64,000 nucleotides of DNA, from contig NZ_JAPEMU010000001.1 of NCBI RefSeq assembly GCF_026342405.1, forward strand, positions 2,604,001 to 2,668,000, written 5' to 3'. Source of the DNA: Kitasatospora sp. NBC_00240 (GTDB lineage: Bacteria; Actinomycetota; Actinomycetes; Streptomycetales; Streptomycetaceae). The translations under genes were made by a program, and so were the position numbers. The notes under the pieces are model-generated. The model made no database searches. It saw only the letters and a list, made by a program, of their open reading frames with translations, and was not told where the DNA came from. This document shows positions 20,298-28,581 of the stretch, piece after piece; the stretch's first letter is position 1, and each line of letters starts with the position of its first letter.

Positions 20298-23297
20298 TCA
20301 GCGGTGGCTCTGGAACTGCACCACCTGCTGGTACGTCGGCCGGTTCTGCCAGGTGGTCTTTGCGTCGGTCACCCCGCCCAGCGGACGCTGGACGATGGTG
20401 TCGGCGCACCACTGGTCGCCGGCCGCGCAGTCGGCGTCGCCGGGGTAGACCTGGGCGGCGGTCCGGCCGGCGGCCTGCTTGAGACTGTCCAGCAGGGCCT
20501 GCCGGCAGGCGCCCAGGTCGCCGCCGCCGCAGAACGGCCGGGCCAGCGGGCCGGCCACCGGCTCGCCGAGGACGGCCCTCAGGTCCTTGTCGACATAGCT
20601 CCACCAGCCGTACTGGAAGGCGGACCCCTTGTGCGGCACCGACTCGTTGGCGGAGACCGGGCCGCCGCCGAGCGGGCCGCTCTGGCCGCCGGAGGGCGAC
20701 TCGTTGATCTGGAGCGCGCCGGTCAGCGCCGCGAACAGCGGATCGCCCATCCCCGGACGGAACTCGGCCTCGGCCAGCAGCGGCCACCAGGCGTCCAGGA
20801 TCCGGATCGCCTCCGCGTCGGCGTAGCCGTGGCTGCCGGCCGAGGTCTCCCGCCGCAGCCCGCCCGCAGCCTGCCAGGCCGCCAGCCTCTGCACCGCGGC
20901 GGCCTGCGCCGGATCGGTCACCGGTGCGCTGCGGATCACCCGCAGCAGGTCGGGCAGCACGTCCTCGGCCCGCAGGTCGGTCAGCGCCGCGCTCTCCATC
21001 GCCTGGACCAACGCGGCCCTCCCGACCTTCGTCCCACCCGTGACCAGCGCCTTCACCCGGTCGTCCAACAGGTCCCCCCGGTGCACCGAGCCGTTGCCGA
21101 AGCCGGCCGGGCCCACGCCGTCCGCCTGCTTGTTGTTCCAGGAGATGTAGTAGTCCTGGTCGACGGACTGCGGGTGCCGGTCCGGCGTGGTGTATCGGGC
21201 GGTGTTCGCCACCGGGTCGAAGTCCAGCCACTCGTAGGCGGGTCGGGCGAGCACCGGCAGGCCGGGGTCGACCCCGGCCGCGCGCACCGGGTTGCTGCCG
21301 GAGTTGTAGTACGCGGCGTGGGCGGAGTCCGCGTAGAACCAGTTGAAGGTGTAGTTGATGTTCTGCGCGGCCTGCTGGAAGCTCGCCGGATCGTGCACCG
21401 CGGACGGGTCGTTGAGCATCTGGAAGCCCACGATCGAGTCGGCCTCGTGGCGGTAGGTGGAGCGCAGCGAGGTGAAGGCGACGGGCTGTCCGCCGATCGT
21501 CCCCCGGGCCTGGACCAGCCCGTACGCCGTCCGGTTCATCACCAGCGTGTACGAGCCCGCCGCGGTGCCGTCGGCGGTGGTCGGCGCCCAGGCGTTCTTC
21601 CGCTCCAGCCGCTCCATCGGCGTGCAGGTCCCGTGCCACAGGTAGGAGTTGGCGGCGAGGGTCGCGGGGGTGCCGTCGGTCGTGCAGAGCGGCACGGCGT
21701 ACGTGTCGGTGATGTCCTGGCCGGCGGAGGTGGCGCTCCAGGCGTAGTCCTGGCCGCGGCCGAGCTCCACGTAGAAGCTGAGCCCGGCGAAGGCCGCGCC
21801 GCGGGCGCTGATGCCGGGGCCCTGGAGTTCCTCCAGCATCAGCAGCTGGGGCGCGAAGTAGCCGGTCTGCGGGCCGAACACGGCCACCGGGTGGCCGTCG
21901 TCGGTGTACTTCCCCGACACCACCAGGGCGTTGGACATGCCGTGCTTGGCGGTCAGCAGGTTCCCCGGCAGCACGCCGGCGGCGGTCGGCGCGGTGGAGG
22001 CGCCGGTGCCGGTGGCGTCGTGGACCATCGGCTCGGGCACGACCGAGCCGGGATCGGGCAGCGCGGTGCCCTGCGGGTTCGCGGGGGGCTGCGCGTACGG
22101 GAAGCTCTGCCCGTCGTGCAGGGTCCGCACCGCCTCGGGGTCGTCGGCCTCGCGCAACGAGGACCAGAGCGCATCGCCGGCGGCCGGTCCGTACGTCGCC
22201 ACGGCGGCCGACTTCACCTGTGCGGAGGCGAGTTCACCGCCGCCGCCGGAGCCGAACAGGGCGCCGACGACGGAGGCCAGGGCCACCAGGTCGGTCAGCT
22301 GGAAGTGGTCGATCCCGCCCGCGTTGGTGAACCAGTCGATGTGGCCGGTCAGGTCGTACTCGCCGGGGAAGGTCCGGTCGCGGTAGACCTTGTCGATGTA
22401 GGTGTTGATGCCGTCCAGGTAGGCCTGGGCGTCGGCGAGGGCCTGCCGGGCGCGGGGGCCGGTACCGAACGCGGTGTCCACCTGTTGCTGGAGTTCGGCC
22501 TCGGTGTAGGGAGCGGCCTGCCAGAAGCTCTGCTCCAACTGCCGGTTGGCGATGGCCCCGCCGGCGAAGCCGGAGAGCTGGCCGCGGCCGACGTGGCGGA
22601 ACAGGTCCATCACCCAGAGGCGGTCCTGGGCGGCCGCGTACCCGGCGCCGTACTCGGTGCCGTAGCGGGTGGTGCCGGTGATGTGCGGGACGCCGGTGGC
22701 CTTGTCGCGGACGATGGTGACGTCCGGGCGGGGACTGATGCTGCCGGCCACCTGGCCGGCCGGCACGCCGAACGAGGCGTCGTTGAAGAAGCTGCCCAAC
22801 TGCGCCGCGGTCAGCGTGGGGTAGGCCTGGGCGAGGGCCGCATAGGGGGCCAGCTGGTCGTCGGTGTGGGCCGGGCGGGTGCCGAAGGCGCGGTTGGCGA
22901 GGATGTCCGCGAGGGTCGCGTTGCCGTTCTCGCCCGGCGGCAGGATGTCGAGGCACCGGCCGGCGCAGAGGTCCGTCGCGGCGACGGGGGCGCCGGCCGA
23001 GGGGGTCGGCGCGGCGAGCGCGAGGACCGTGGCGGCGACGGCCAGGACGGCAGCAGCCCGGCGGCGCGGACGGCGCGGCTCCGGGCGGGCGGCGGCGGTA
23101 CCGGTGGCGGCGGTACGGGCGGCCTTTCGGGCGGCGCCGGTACGGGGTGCCGGCTCGCGCGGGACGGCGGGGTGCGGGACGGCGGGGTGCGGGACGGCGG
23201 GGTGCGGGACGGCGGGGTGCGGGACGGCGGGGTGCGGGACGGCGGGGTGCGGGACAGGCGGGCGTCGGTTCCTCAGGTGTGGTGTCCTCAGGTGCAT
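20298..23297 (-). CDS. Secreted penicillin acylase family protein (Ntn hydrolase)
   Basis: 999 residues from the ATG at 23297, which has GAGGAG 7 bases upstream. A ~78-residue Pro/His/Arg-rich N-terminal extension with VPHPA repeats precedes an export signal (RRAAAVLAVAATVLALAAPTPSAGA, ~80-104). The alpha-subunit region has VTIVRDKATGVPHITG and YGAGYAAAQDRLWVMD. The self-processing nucleophile Ser is at ~455 in KHGMSNALVVSG, followed by FGPQTGYFAPQ. Ntn hydrolases of this family cleave after autoproteolysis into two subunits and hydrolyse amide bonds in beta-lactams, acyl-homoserine lactones or lipopeptides. The substrate here is unknown. The length exceeds classical acylases because of the extension and a long C-terminal region with Cys pairs. 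Confidence 0.92.
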   Translation of the reverse strand: MHLRTPHLRNRRPPVPHPAVPHPAVPHPAVPHPAVPHPAVPHPAVPREPAPRTGAARKAARTAATGTAAARPEPRRPRRRAAAVLAVAATVLALAAPTPSAGAPVAATDLCAGRCLDILPPGENGNATLADILANRAFGTRPAHTDDQLAPYAALAQAYPTLTAAQLGSFFNDASFGVPAGQVAGSISPRPDVTIVRDKATGVPHITGTTRYGTEYGAGYAAAQDRLWVMDLFRHVGRGQLSGFAGGAIANRQLEQSFWQAAPYTEAELQQQVDTAFGTGPRARQALADAQAYLDGINTYIDKVYRDRTFPGEYDLTGHIDWFTNAGGIDHFQLTDLVALASVVGALFGSGGGGELASAQVKSAAVATYGPAAGDALWSSLREADDPEAVRTLHDGQSFPYAQPPANPQGTALPDPGSVVPEPMVHDATGTGASTAPTAAGVLPGNLLTAKHGMSNALVVSGKYTDDGHPVAVFGPQTGYFAPQLLMLEELQGPGISARGAAFAGLSFYVELGRGQDYAWSATSAGQDITDTYAVPLCTTDGTPATLAANSYLWHGTCTPMERLERKNAWAPTTADGTAAGSYTLVMNRTAYGLVQARGTIGGQPVAFTSLRSTYRHEADSIVGFQMLNDPSAVHDPASFQQAAQNINYTFNWFYADSAHAAYYNSGSNPVRAAGVDPGLPVLARPAYEWLDFDPVANTARYTTPDRHPQSVDQDYYISWNNKQADGVGPAGFGNGSVHRGDLLDDRVKALVTGGTKVGRAALVQAMESAALTDLRAEDVLPDLLRVIRSAPVTDPAQAAAVQRLAAWQAAGGLRRETSAGSHGYADAEAIRILDAWWPLLAEAEFRPGMGDPLFAALTGALQINESPSGGQSGPLGGGPVSANESVPHKGSAFQYGWWSYVDKDLRAVLGEPVAGPLARPFCGGGDLGACRQALLDSLKQAAGRTAAQVYPGDADCAAGDQWCADTIVQRPLGGVTDAKTTWQNRPTYQQVVQFQSHR
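23161..23250. repeat. Six 15-base tandem repeats inside the acylase N terminus
   Basis: The unit GGGACGGCGGGGTGC occurs six times without mismatch, encoding on the minus strand the pentapeptide VPHPA. The period is a multiple of three, so copy-number changes keep the frame. It lies before the signal peptide core. Confidence 0.92.
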
Positions 23298-23397
23298 TCC
23301 CAACTCCTCACGGCGGAACTCAGGACGGCGGCGGCCGGCGGACCGGCCGCGGGCCCCCGCCCGCGCGGTGCGGGGCGGGGGCCACTGGGTGGGGCGC

Positions 23398-23586
23398 CTT
23401 CCGAGGTGGGGGCCTCGGGTGGGGGCTTCCGAGGTGGGGGCCTCGGGTGGGGGCTTCCGAGGTGGGGGCCTCGGGTGGGGGCTTCCGAGGTGGGGGCCTC
23501 GGGTGGGGGCTTCCGAGGTGGGGGCCTCGGGTGGGGGCTTCCGAGGTGGGGGCCTCGGGTGGGGGCTTCCGAGGTGGGGGCCTCGG
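23398..23586. repeat. 28-bp tandem array, six full copies plus a partial, each a hairpin
   Basis: Six identical 28-base units start at 23398, 23426, 23454, 23482, 23510 and 23538; a 21-base partial unit ends at 23586. Each unit contains CCGAGG-TGGGGG-CCTCGG, a 6-bp inverted repeat around a G-rich loop, and further G runs. The period is not a multiple of three and the array lies in the 379-base gap between the lipase end and the acylase start, so it is almost certainly non-coding. In a minus-strand transcript it would form seven consecutive small stem-loops in the acylase leader. Confidence 0.92.
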
Positions 23587-23676
23587 CGCTCAGGTTCGGG
23601 GCCGGGACGGCGGCCCGGACGGCGGCCCGAACAGGGGCTGCGGGTACCGGGTACCGGTGTGCGTACCCGGGCCGGG

Positions 23677-24645
23677 TCAGCCGGTGAGGTTCGCCCAGCA
23701 GTCGGCCTCGCCGACGTGCGCCGGGTCGAGCGCGTGCCGGATCTCGTGCCGCACGACCGGATCGAAGGCCATCAGCACGTGGTCCGGGCTGTTGGCCGGG
23801 CAGAGGTCCTGCACCAGTACGTTGTGCACGTCCGGACCGGTCAGTGCCTGGGTCCGATACGGGGTCACCACCTCGTCGTAGCGGGTGTAGATGGCGGTGT
23901 ACGAGACGCCCGGCATGGTGTCGCCCCCGGCGTTGAGCCTGGTGAGGACGTCCGAGCCGACGACCTGGTCCGCGCAGGCGGGGCAGGCGGAACCGACGAT
24001 GTCCATCGCGCCGGGGATGGACTGCGCGAGGGTGGCGAGGCCCAGCAGCGTCGTCCCGTGGTTGCTGGGGGCGAGGCCGACCAGGGTGTGCACCTTGGCC
24101 GCGCCGCCCTCGAACTTCAGGTAGTAGCGCGGCGTCAGGCCGCCGCCCTGACTGTGGCCGACCAGGTCGGCCTTGGCGGCCCCCGTCGCGGCCAGTACGC
24201 CGTCGACGAAGGTGGCGAGCTGGCGGGCCGAGTCGGGCACCGGAGCGATGGCGCGCAGGATCGGGATCCCGGGCTGCTCGCCGTAGGTCAGCGCGAAGAC
24301 GCAGTAGCCCTCGGCGGCGAGCGTGGGGGCGATGGGCAGCCAGTTGACGGAGCCGTTGGCGAAGGTCCCGTGCACCAGCACGACCGGGCGGGGGTGGGCC
24401 GCGCTCGGCCGGCAGGACCAGTTGTTGGCGCCCGGCACCAGCGGGGCGGCCAGGGCCTTGGCGGCCGCGACCGGGTCGGCGGCGGCCGCCTGGGCGGTGC
24501 CGGCCTGGGCGGGGACGGCGCCGATCACGGTGGCCGCGAGCAGGCCGCAGCCGGCGAGTGCGGTGGCGATCCGGCGGCGGATACCGGTACCGGTACGGGT
24601 GTCGGGTCTGGTTCCGGGCAGCACGAGGTGGGGGGTTCCAGGCAT
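23677..24645 (-). CDS. Secreted triacylglycerol lipase/esterase (alpha/beta hydrolase)
   Basis: 322 residues. A long signal peptide (RRRIATALAGCGLLAATVIGAVPAQA) is followed by the oxyanion strand VVLVHGTFANGS (~95), nucleophile elbow VGHSQGG (~170), a DEVVTPY Asp segment and DHVLMAFDP for the His. This arrangement matches class 2 actinomycete lipases (EstA/LipA type). Paired Cys residues (SACPAC, others) suggest disulfides. The ATG at 24645 follows AAGGA by 5 bases. It is the gene before the acylase on the same strand, with the 28-bp hairpin array between. A GGTAAGTTACC palindrome lies 65 bases upstream. Confidence 0.9.
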   Translation of the reverse strand: MPGTPHLVLPGTRPDTRTGTGIRRRIATALAGCGLLAATVIGAVPAQAGTAQAAAADPVAAAKALAAPLVPGANNWSCRPSAAHPRPVVLVHGTFANGSVNWLPIAPTLAAEGYCVFALTYGEQPGIPILRAIAPVPDSARQLATFVDGVLAATGAAKADLVGHSQGGGLTPRYYLKFEGGAAKVHTLVGLAPSNHGTTLLGLATLAQSIPGAMDIVGSACPACADQVVGSDVLTRLNAGGDTMPGVSYTAIYTRYDEVVTPYRTQALTGPDVHNVLVQDLCPANSPDHVLMAFDPVVRHEIRHALDPAHVGEADCWANLTG

Positions 24646-24968
24646 GACTGTCCTTCGGGTGGGGGGTCGAGGCGCATGCACTCCGAGGCGGCGAACTCCG
24701 CCTACGCACGGGTAAGTTACCGAGGAGTCAGAACCTTGGCCAGACTTCTCACACGCCCGATGTCGAGGACCTGCCAGCACCGAACCATGTGCCCGTGGTC
24801 ACATCCGGGCACCGGAAACCCCGCCGCCCCCTCCTGGCCCTCCCGACCGGCCCTCCCGACCGGCCCTCCCGACCCGGTGGCGCGGACACCTCCCGCCCGC
24901 CCCCACGGCGCCGCCGCCGGCGTCCCGACCTGTCCCGAAGGCGGGCACGTGCCGGTCAGCCGGCCCGG
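24646..24968. other. Intergenic region upstream of the lipase
   Basis: Contains the perfect 11-base palindrome GGTAAGTTACC (24711-24721), positioned as an operator for the lipase; it resembles the GTAA/TTAC boxes near the TetR gene at 19.3 kb. It also contains three 13-base tandem repeats GGCCCTCCCGACC (24836-24874). No gene is visible. Confidence 0.5.
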
Positions 24969-26126
24969 TCAGCCGGCCTGGCCCGGGCCGCCGGCGAACA
25001 TGTCGAGCAGGCCCTGCGGCGCATCCTGGCGAAAGCAGAGCACGAGGCCGTCGGCCGACGCGGCCGCGGCGGCTGTGGCCCGCGGCAGGAGAGCCTTCTC
25101 GTACGCGGCGAGGGCCGCCTCGGTGTCACCGGGGTGCGCGGCCAGGGCCTCGCCGAGCTCGGCCCCGTCGAGCATGGCCATGTTGGCGCCCTCGCCCGCG
25201 AACGGGGACATCACATGGGCGGCGTCCCCGAGCAGGGTGACGCCGGGAGTGCGGTCCCAGCTGTGGCCGACCGGCAGCGCATGCACCGGGCGGGCGACGA
25301 GCCGGCCGTCGGCGTCGGCGACCAGCGCGCGCAGCCGCTCGTCCCAGCCGGCGAAGTGCTCCAGCACGGCCGCCTTCGCCGTCCGGGTGTCGGGGTCGGT
25401 GAAGTCCACACCGGAGAGCCAGTCCTCCGGCGCCCTGAACGCGGTGTAGACGTGCAGGCTGCCGTCGGGCTCGCGGTGGGCGAGGAAGCCCCGGTCCTCG
25501 CCCAGGGCGAAGAACATGCCGCCACCCAGCAGGGCGGCGCTCTCCGGGTGGCGCTCGTCGGCGTCGCGCAGCTCCACCTCGACGAAGGACACCCCGGTGT
25601 ACTGCGGGAGCGCGTCGGAGACCAGCGGGCGGACCCGGGACCACGCCCCGTCGGCGCCGACCAGCAGGTCGGTGCTGAGGACGGTGCCGTCGGCGAACAT
25701 CACCTCGTGCCGGCCGTCGCCGACCGGGCGAGCCTCCGTGACCTTGGCGCCCCAGCGGACGGTGCCCTCCGGCAAGGAGTTCAGCAGCAGGTCGCGCAGC
25801 TGTCCGCGCTCGACCTCGGGGCGGTCCCCGTCGCCCTCGTCCTCCTCGTCGAGGCGGACCACGGCATGCCGGTCGAGCACCCGCACCGCCTGCCCGCCGA
25901 GGTGGACGAGCGGGCGGAACTCCTCCAGCAGCCGGGCGGCGGCCAGCGCGGCCTGGCCGGACTCCTGGTGGATGTCGAGCATGCCGCCCTGGGCGCGGGC
26001 GGTCGGCGAGGCGTCCAGGTCGAAGACGGCGGCCTCGATGCCGTGGACGTGCAGGACCCGGGCCAGGGTGAGGCCGCCGAGGCCGGCGCCGACGATGACG
26101 ACGGGGTGGTGGGTGATGGTGGTCAT
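24969..26126 (-). CDS. FAD-dependent monooxygenase (TetX-like)
   Basis: 385 residues. The FAD-binding motif VVIVGAGLGGLTLARVLHVHG occurs at ~9-29; the second motif is DLLVGADGAWSRVRPL (~155) and the third is VTLLGDAAHVMSPFAGEGANMAMLDGAELG (~285-315). The ordering and the PFAGEGANMAM segment resemble flavoprotein monooxygenases of the TetX/aromatic-hydroxylase group. Substrate is unknown; antibiotic or phenolic modification is typical. The ATG at 26126 follows AAGGAGAG with 6 bases between. It lies downstream of a TetR gene on the same strand and is probably controlled by it. Confidence 0.88.
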   Translation of the reverse strand: MTTITHHPVVIVGAGLGGLTLARVLHVHGIEAAVFDLDASPTARAQGGMLDIHQESGQAALAAARLLEEFRPLVHLGGQAVRVLDRHAVVRLDEEDEGDGDRPEVERGQLRDLLLNSLPEGTVRWGAKVTEARPVGDGRHEVMFADGTVLSTDLLVGADGAWSRVRPLVSDALPQYTGVSFVEVELRDADERHPESAALLGGGMFFALGEDRGFLAHREPDGSLHVYTAFRAPEDWLSGVDFTDPDTRTAKAAVLEHFAGWDERLRALVADADGRLVARPVHALPVGHSWDRTPGVTLLGDAAHVMSPFAGEGANMAMLDGAELGEALAAHPGDTEAALAAYEKALLPRATAAAAASADGLVLCFRQDAPQGLLDMFAGGPGQAG

Positions 26127-26406
26127 GGTGCGCTCTCCTTGGATCGGCGGGGCCTTTCGAGGACCCCGGGCACTTCGGACGGTCGGCCCACGAGGACGCG
26201 ACGGGGTAGGGGCCTGGCGACGACGCCGGCCCTGCGAAAGGGAACTACGGGACGGGACTGCGGGAGGAACTACGGGAGGGGAATACGGGAGGGACTGTGG
26301 AGACCGGCCCTCGGGCACGACGGAGTAGGGGCTCGGCATCGGCACCGGCCCGGCGGGAGTGCGACTGACGGGAACCGACGGCTGGACGCGGGGCTACCCC
26401 CGGCGC

Positions 26407-27132
26407 TCAGCCGCGGCTGTCACCGCCCGGTGCCGCCGCCGACTCCACGGCGGCCGGCACGGGGGTGTGCACGATGCCGTTGATCAACATCTGGAAACCC
26501 CAGGAACGGCGCGCCGAGGGCGGCCCCGCGAGCAGCCCGAGGCCGAGCGCCGCGATGTGCGGATGCGTCCCCGCGAAGGTCTCCTTCACGACCCTGGCCA
26601 GGGTGTCCATCTCCTCCTGGGCCTCGGCGGAACGCCCCCGGGTGGAGTGCTCGACCGCGGTGGCGGTGGCGTGCTGCAGCAGCACGTCCACCCCCCAGGC
26701 CGCCTGCCCGGCGGGGACCCCGCCCTCGGCCAGCAGAGCCAGCACGCCCTCGATCAGGTCGAGGTAGTGCGGACCGCTGGGGCGCGCCACCAGGGCGGAC
26801 TGGGCCAGGCTCGGATGGGCGAAGAGCATGTCGGTGTACGAGCCGAGCAGCTGCTCCAGCCGCTCACGCCAGGACCCGCCCGCGGCGGGCGGCCGGACGG
26901 TCCCGAGCAGCTCGTCCAGGATCGCCGCGTGCAGCTCCGCCGTGTTGCGGACGTAGACGTACAGCGAGGCCGGCCCGGTGTCGAGCTCCTGCGCCAGGCG
27001 GCGCATGGTGACCTTCTGGAGGCCCTCCTCGCGCATGATCCCGACGGCGGCCGCCACGATGCCGTCCCGGGTGAGGGCGGGCTTCGCAGGGCGCTCCCGA
27101 CGGCTGTGGGGAGTCCTGGAGTGTGCTGTCAT
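26407..27132 (-). CDS. TetR-family regulator controlling the TetX-like oxygenase
   Basis: 241 residues. The N-terminal HTH (LTRDGIVAAAVGIMREEGLQKVTMRRLAQELDTGPASLYVYVRNTAELHAAIL, ~20-72) and C-terminal domain with a TetR_C-like HATATAVEHS segment resemble the TetR/AcrR repressors beside monooxygenases and efflux genes. A perfect 16-base palindrome AACGAACATGTTCGTT lies 11 bases before the start codon, positioned to block its own transcript and the downstream oxygenase. The gap to the oxygenase (280 bases) holds short A/G-rich repeats (GGGAACTACGGGA type) and an imperfect duplication of about 40 bases. Confidence 0.92.
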   Translation of the reverse strand: MTAHSRTPHSRRERPAKPALTRDGIVAAAVGIMREEGLQKVTMRRLAQELDTGPASLYVYVRNTAELHAAILDELLGTVRPPAAGGSWRERLEQLLGSYTDMLFAHPSLAQSALVARPSGPHYLDLIEGVLALLAEGGVPAGQAAWGVDVLLQHATATAVEHSTRGRSAEAQEEMDTLARVVKETFAGTHPHIAALGLGLLAGPPSARRSWGFQMLINGIVHTPVPAAVESAAAPGGDSRG

Positions 27133-27202
27133 CCCCCCAAGATAACGAACATGTTCGTTCGGAGTGCGCTGTCATGCCTCCACTCTAACGAACATGTTCG
27201 TT
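27121..27202. promoter_or_regulatory. Duplicated operator plus start module of the TetR gene
   Basis: Two perfect AACGAACATGTTCGTT palindromes lie at 27144-27159 and 27187-27202. Each is accompanied on the minus strand by a purine-rich patch, an ATG and the codons for MTAHS: the real start at 27132 and a second ATG at 27175. The two ~39-base segments are about 80% alike, so the operator-leader-start block was duplicated in tandem. The second ATG opens a 103-codon frame that does not match the regulator. Confidence 0.85.
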
Positions 27203-27334
27203 ACGAACAAGTACGTCGCGAATTCGTTCGTCACGACCATGGACGCCACAAACGCGATCGTCACGAACGCGTTTGCCACGAACGCGGACGTCACGACCGT
27301 GATCGTCGCGAACAAGGACGCCACGATCACGATC
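27200..27334. repeat. Nine imperfect 15-base tandem repeats upstream of the TetR gene
   Basis: Nine consecutive 15-base units follow the pattern G-Y-C-(A/G)-C-G-A-A-C plus six variable bases. The first overlaps the distal arm of the second TetR palindrome. Most units keep ACGAAC or a near variant, the half-site of that palindrome. On the plus strand the units read as pentapeptides (VTNKY, VANSF, VTTMD, ATNAI, VTNAF, ATNAD, VTTVI, VANKD, ATITI), but no downstream domain follows. Confidence 0.85.
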
Positions 27335-27373
27335 GACTGCCCCGCCGCCACCCGCCGACCTCACCCGGGCACG

Positions 27374-27400
27374 AAAAAAGCGCCCCCGCCGGGGGCGCTT
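27374..27400 (-). terminator. Rho-independent terminator of the HPP gene
   Basis: A perfect 10-bp stem (AAGCGCCCCC with GGGGGCGCTT, loop GCC) followed on the minus strand by six T. It ends the HPP-family transcript 28 bases after its stop codon. Confidence 0.92.
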
Positions 27401-27427
27401 CCGAAAGCAAAGGGGGCGGGAGTGCCC

Positions 27428-27958
27428 TCACCACCAGTAGGACGGGTACGCCGGGCCGCCGCGCTTGGCGCGGGTGGCGGCCATCGCCGCCAGCACGATC
27501 AGGACGGTCGCCGCCAGCAGCAGCGGCAGGAAACGGGCCGGCCTCGGCGCCTGGAGCACCACGATCACGGCGGTGGCGACCGCCGGCGTGTGCTGGGTCC
27601 GGCTGAACATCATCACCGCCAGCGCCAGGCCGCCCGCCAGGGCAGCGGCCCAGGTCGCACTGCCCAGAACGGCCAGCACGGCGAACCCGGTGAGGGCCGC
27701 CAGCAGGTGCCCGCCGACGAGGCTGCGCGGCTGCGCCAGCGGCAGAGCCGGGGTGCTGTGCACCAGAGCCGCACTGGCCGCCAGCGGCGGGATCAGCATC
27801 GGCTGGTGCAGCAGCGCCCCCGCGGCGACGATCAGCAGCAGCACCGATATCGACGAGGTGGTCGCGTGCAGCATGGTGCCCAGGCTCGGTGAGGCGGGTG
27901 CCCTGCTGACCGGCGGCCGCAGGGCGGGGCGAGGGCGGGCGGCCTGGTCGGTGCTCAT
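27428..27958 (-). CDS. HPP-family integral membrane protein
   Basis: 176 residues with four hydrophobic helices. The HPP-family pattern is visible: LHQPMLIPPLAASAALVHSTPALPLAQPRSLVGGHLLAALTG (~48-90), with QPRSLVGGH the most conserved part, followed by FSRTQHTPAVATAV. Members have been implicated in nitrite transport in some organisms, but most are uncharacterised. The ATG at 27958 has only weak upstream complementarity (GGAG about 10 bases away). Confidence 0.85.
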   Translation of the reverse strand: MSTDQAARPRPALRPPVSRAPASPSLGTMLHATTSSISVLLLIVAAGALLHQPMLIPPLAASAALVHSTPALPLAQPRSLVGGHLLAALTGFAVLAVLGSATWAAALAGGLALAVMMFSRTQHTPAVATAVIVVLQAPRPARFLPLLLAATVLIVLAAMAATRAKRGGPAYPSYWW

Positions 27959-28167
27959 GGGCGTGGCGCTCCGGACGTGCTCCGGGCGTCACTGGCCCGG
28001 GGTTGGACGGGGGTCGGGAACGGCCCGGCGCCACCGCGACACTCCACGCGGCGGGCCCGCGTGGTCGACGCGGCGGGGCCATACGCTCGGCTCCGGATCC
28101 CGGACGGCGCAGTCCATTGGTGGACGAATCTACCCGCGCCGCCGCACTGACCTGCACCCGGGGGTCC

Positions 28168-28341
28168 TCACTCCTCCCCCGGCCACCCCGCCCGTACCTC
28201 GGCCCCGCAGCGATGGCAGACCACCGGCGGGACCCTGTCCAGCACCGCGTCGCACTCCGGGCAGACCCGGTTCAGCCAGCAGGCGGCTTCGCCGCCCTCC
28301 GGCTCCGGCGGCTCACCGCCCGCGCCGTCCTCCTCGGTCAT
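28168..28341 (-). CDS. Small zinc-ribbon protein
   Basis: 57 residues, acidic N terminus then CPECD and CHRCG, a four-Cys zinc ribbon, with a fifth Cys in EAACWLNRVC. No homologue function is known to me. It follows a DUF397 gene on the same strand by 33 bases. A GTG three codons upstream (28350) is an alternative start. Confidence 0.6.
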   Translation of the reverse strand: MTEEDGAGGEPPEPEGGEAACWLNRVCPECDAVLDRVPPVVCHRCGAEVRAGWPGEE

Positions 28342-28374
28342 ACCCGCCACGGTACGTCCCGCTGCCTTCGGACC

Positions 28375-28581
28375 TCACGCCTCGGCCGCGAACCGGACGA
28401 ACGCGGCCCACTCCTCACGGGCGAACGCGAACTGCGGCCCCTGGCGGTCCTTCGAGTCCCGGACATGTACGACGTCGGAGCCGAGCGCGACCTCGACGCA
28501 CTCGCCGCCGTCGCCGGCGCTGTGGCTGCTCTTGATCCAAGCGAGGCCGGAGGTGCGGTCATAAGGGTATTCCATGTTCAT
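28375..28581 (-). CDS. DUF397 protein
   Basis: 68 residues matching DUF397 from end to end: WIKSSHSAGDGGECVEVAL, VHVRDSKDRQGPQFAFAREEWAAFV. The family partners XRE regulators in actinomycetes and is linked to development and antibiotic production; some pairs are proposed toxin-antitoxin-like or anti-sigma-like modules. The ATG overlaps the stop of the upstream XRE gene (ATGA), after GGAGAG, so translation is coupled. Confidence 0.93.
   Translation of the reverse strand: MNMEYPYDRTSGLAWIKSSHSAGDGGECVEVALGSDVVHVRDSKDRQGPQFAFAREEWAAFVRFAAEA

Noticed and set aside
23398..23586. 28-bp repeats as a CRISPR array
   Set aside because: The units are directly contiguous without unique spacers, and no cas genes are nearby.
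23390..23600. 28-bp array translated as a Gly/Trp-rich repeat protein on the plus strand
   Set aside because: The period is not a multiple of three, the reading is antisense to real genes, and there is no ribosome site or start.
27200..27334. 15-bp array as a pentapeptide-repeat protein
   Set aside because: The pattern VTNxx lacks the A(D/N)LXX signature, the open frame continues into unrelated low-complexity sequence, and no ribosome site precedes it.
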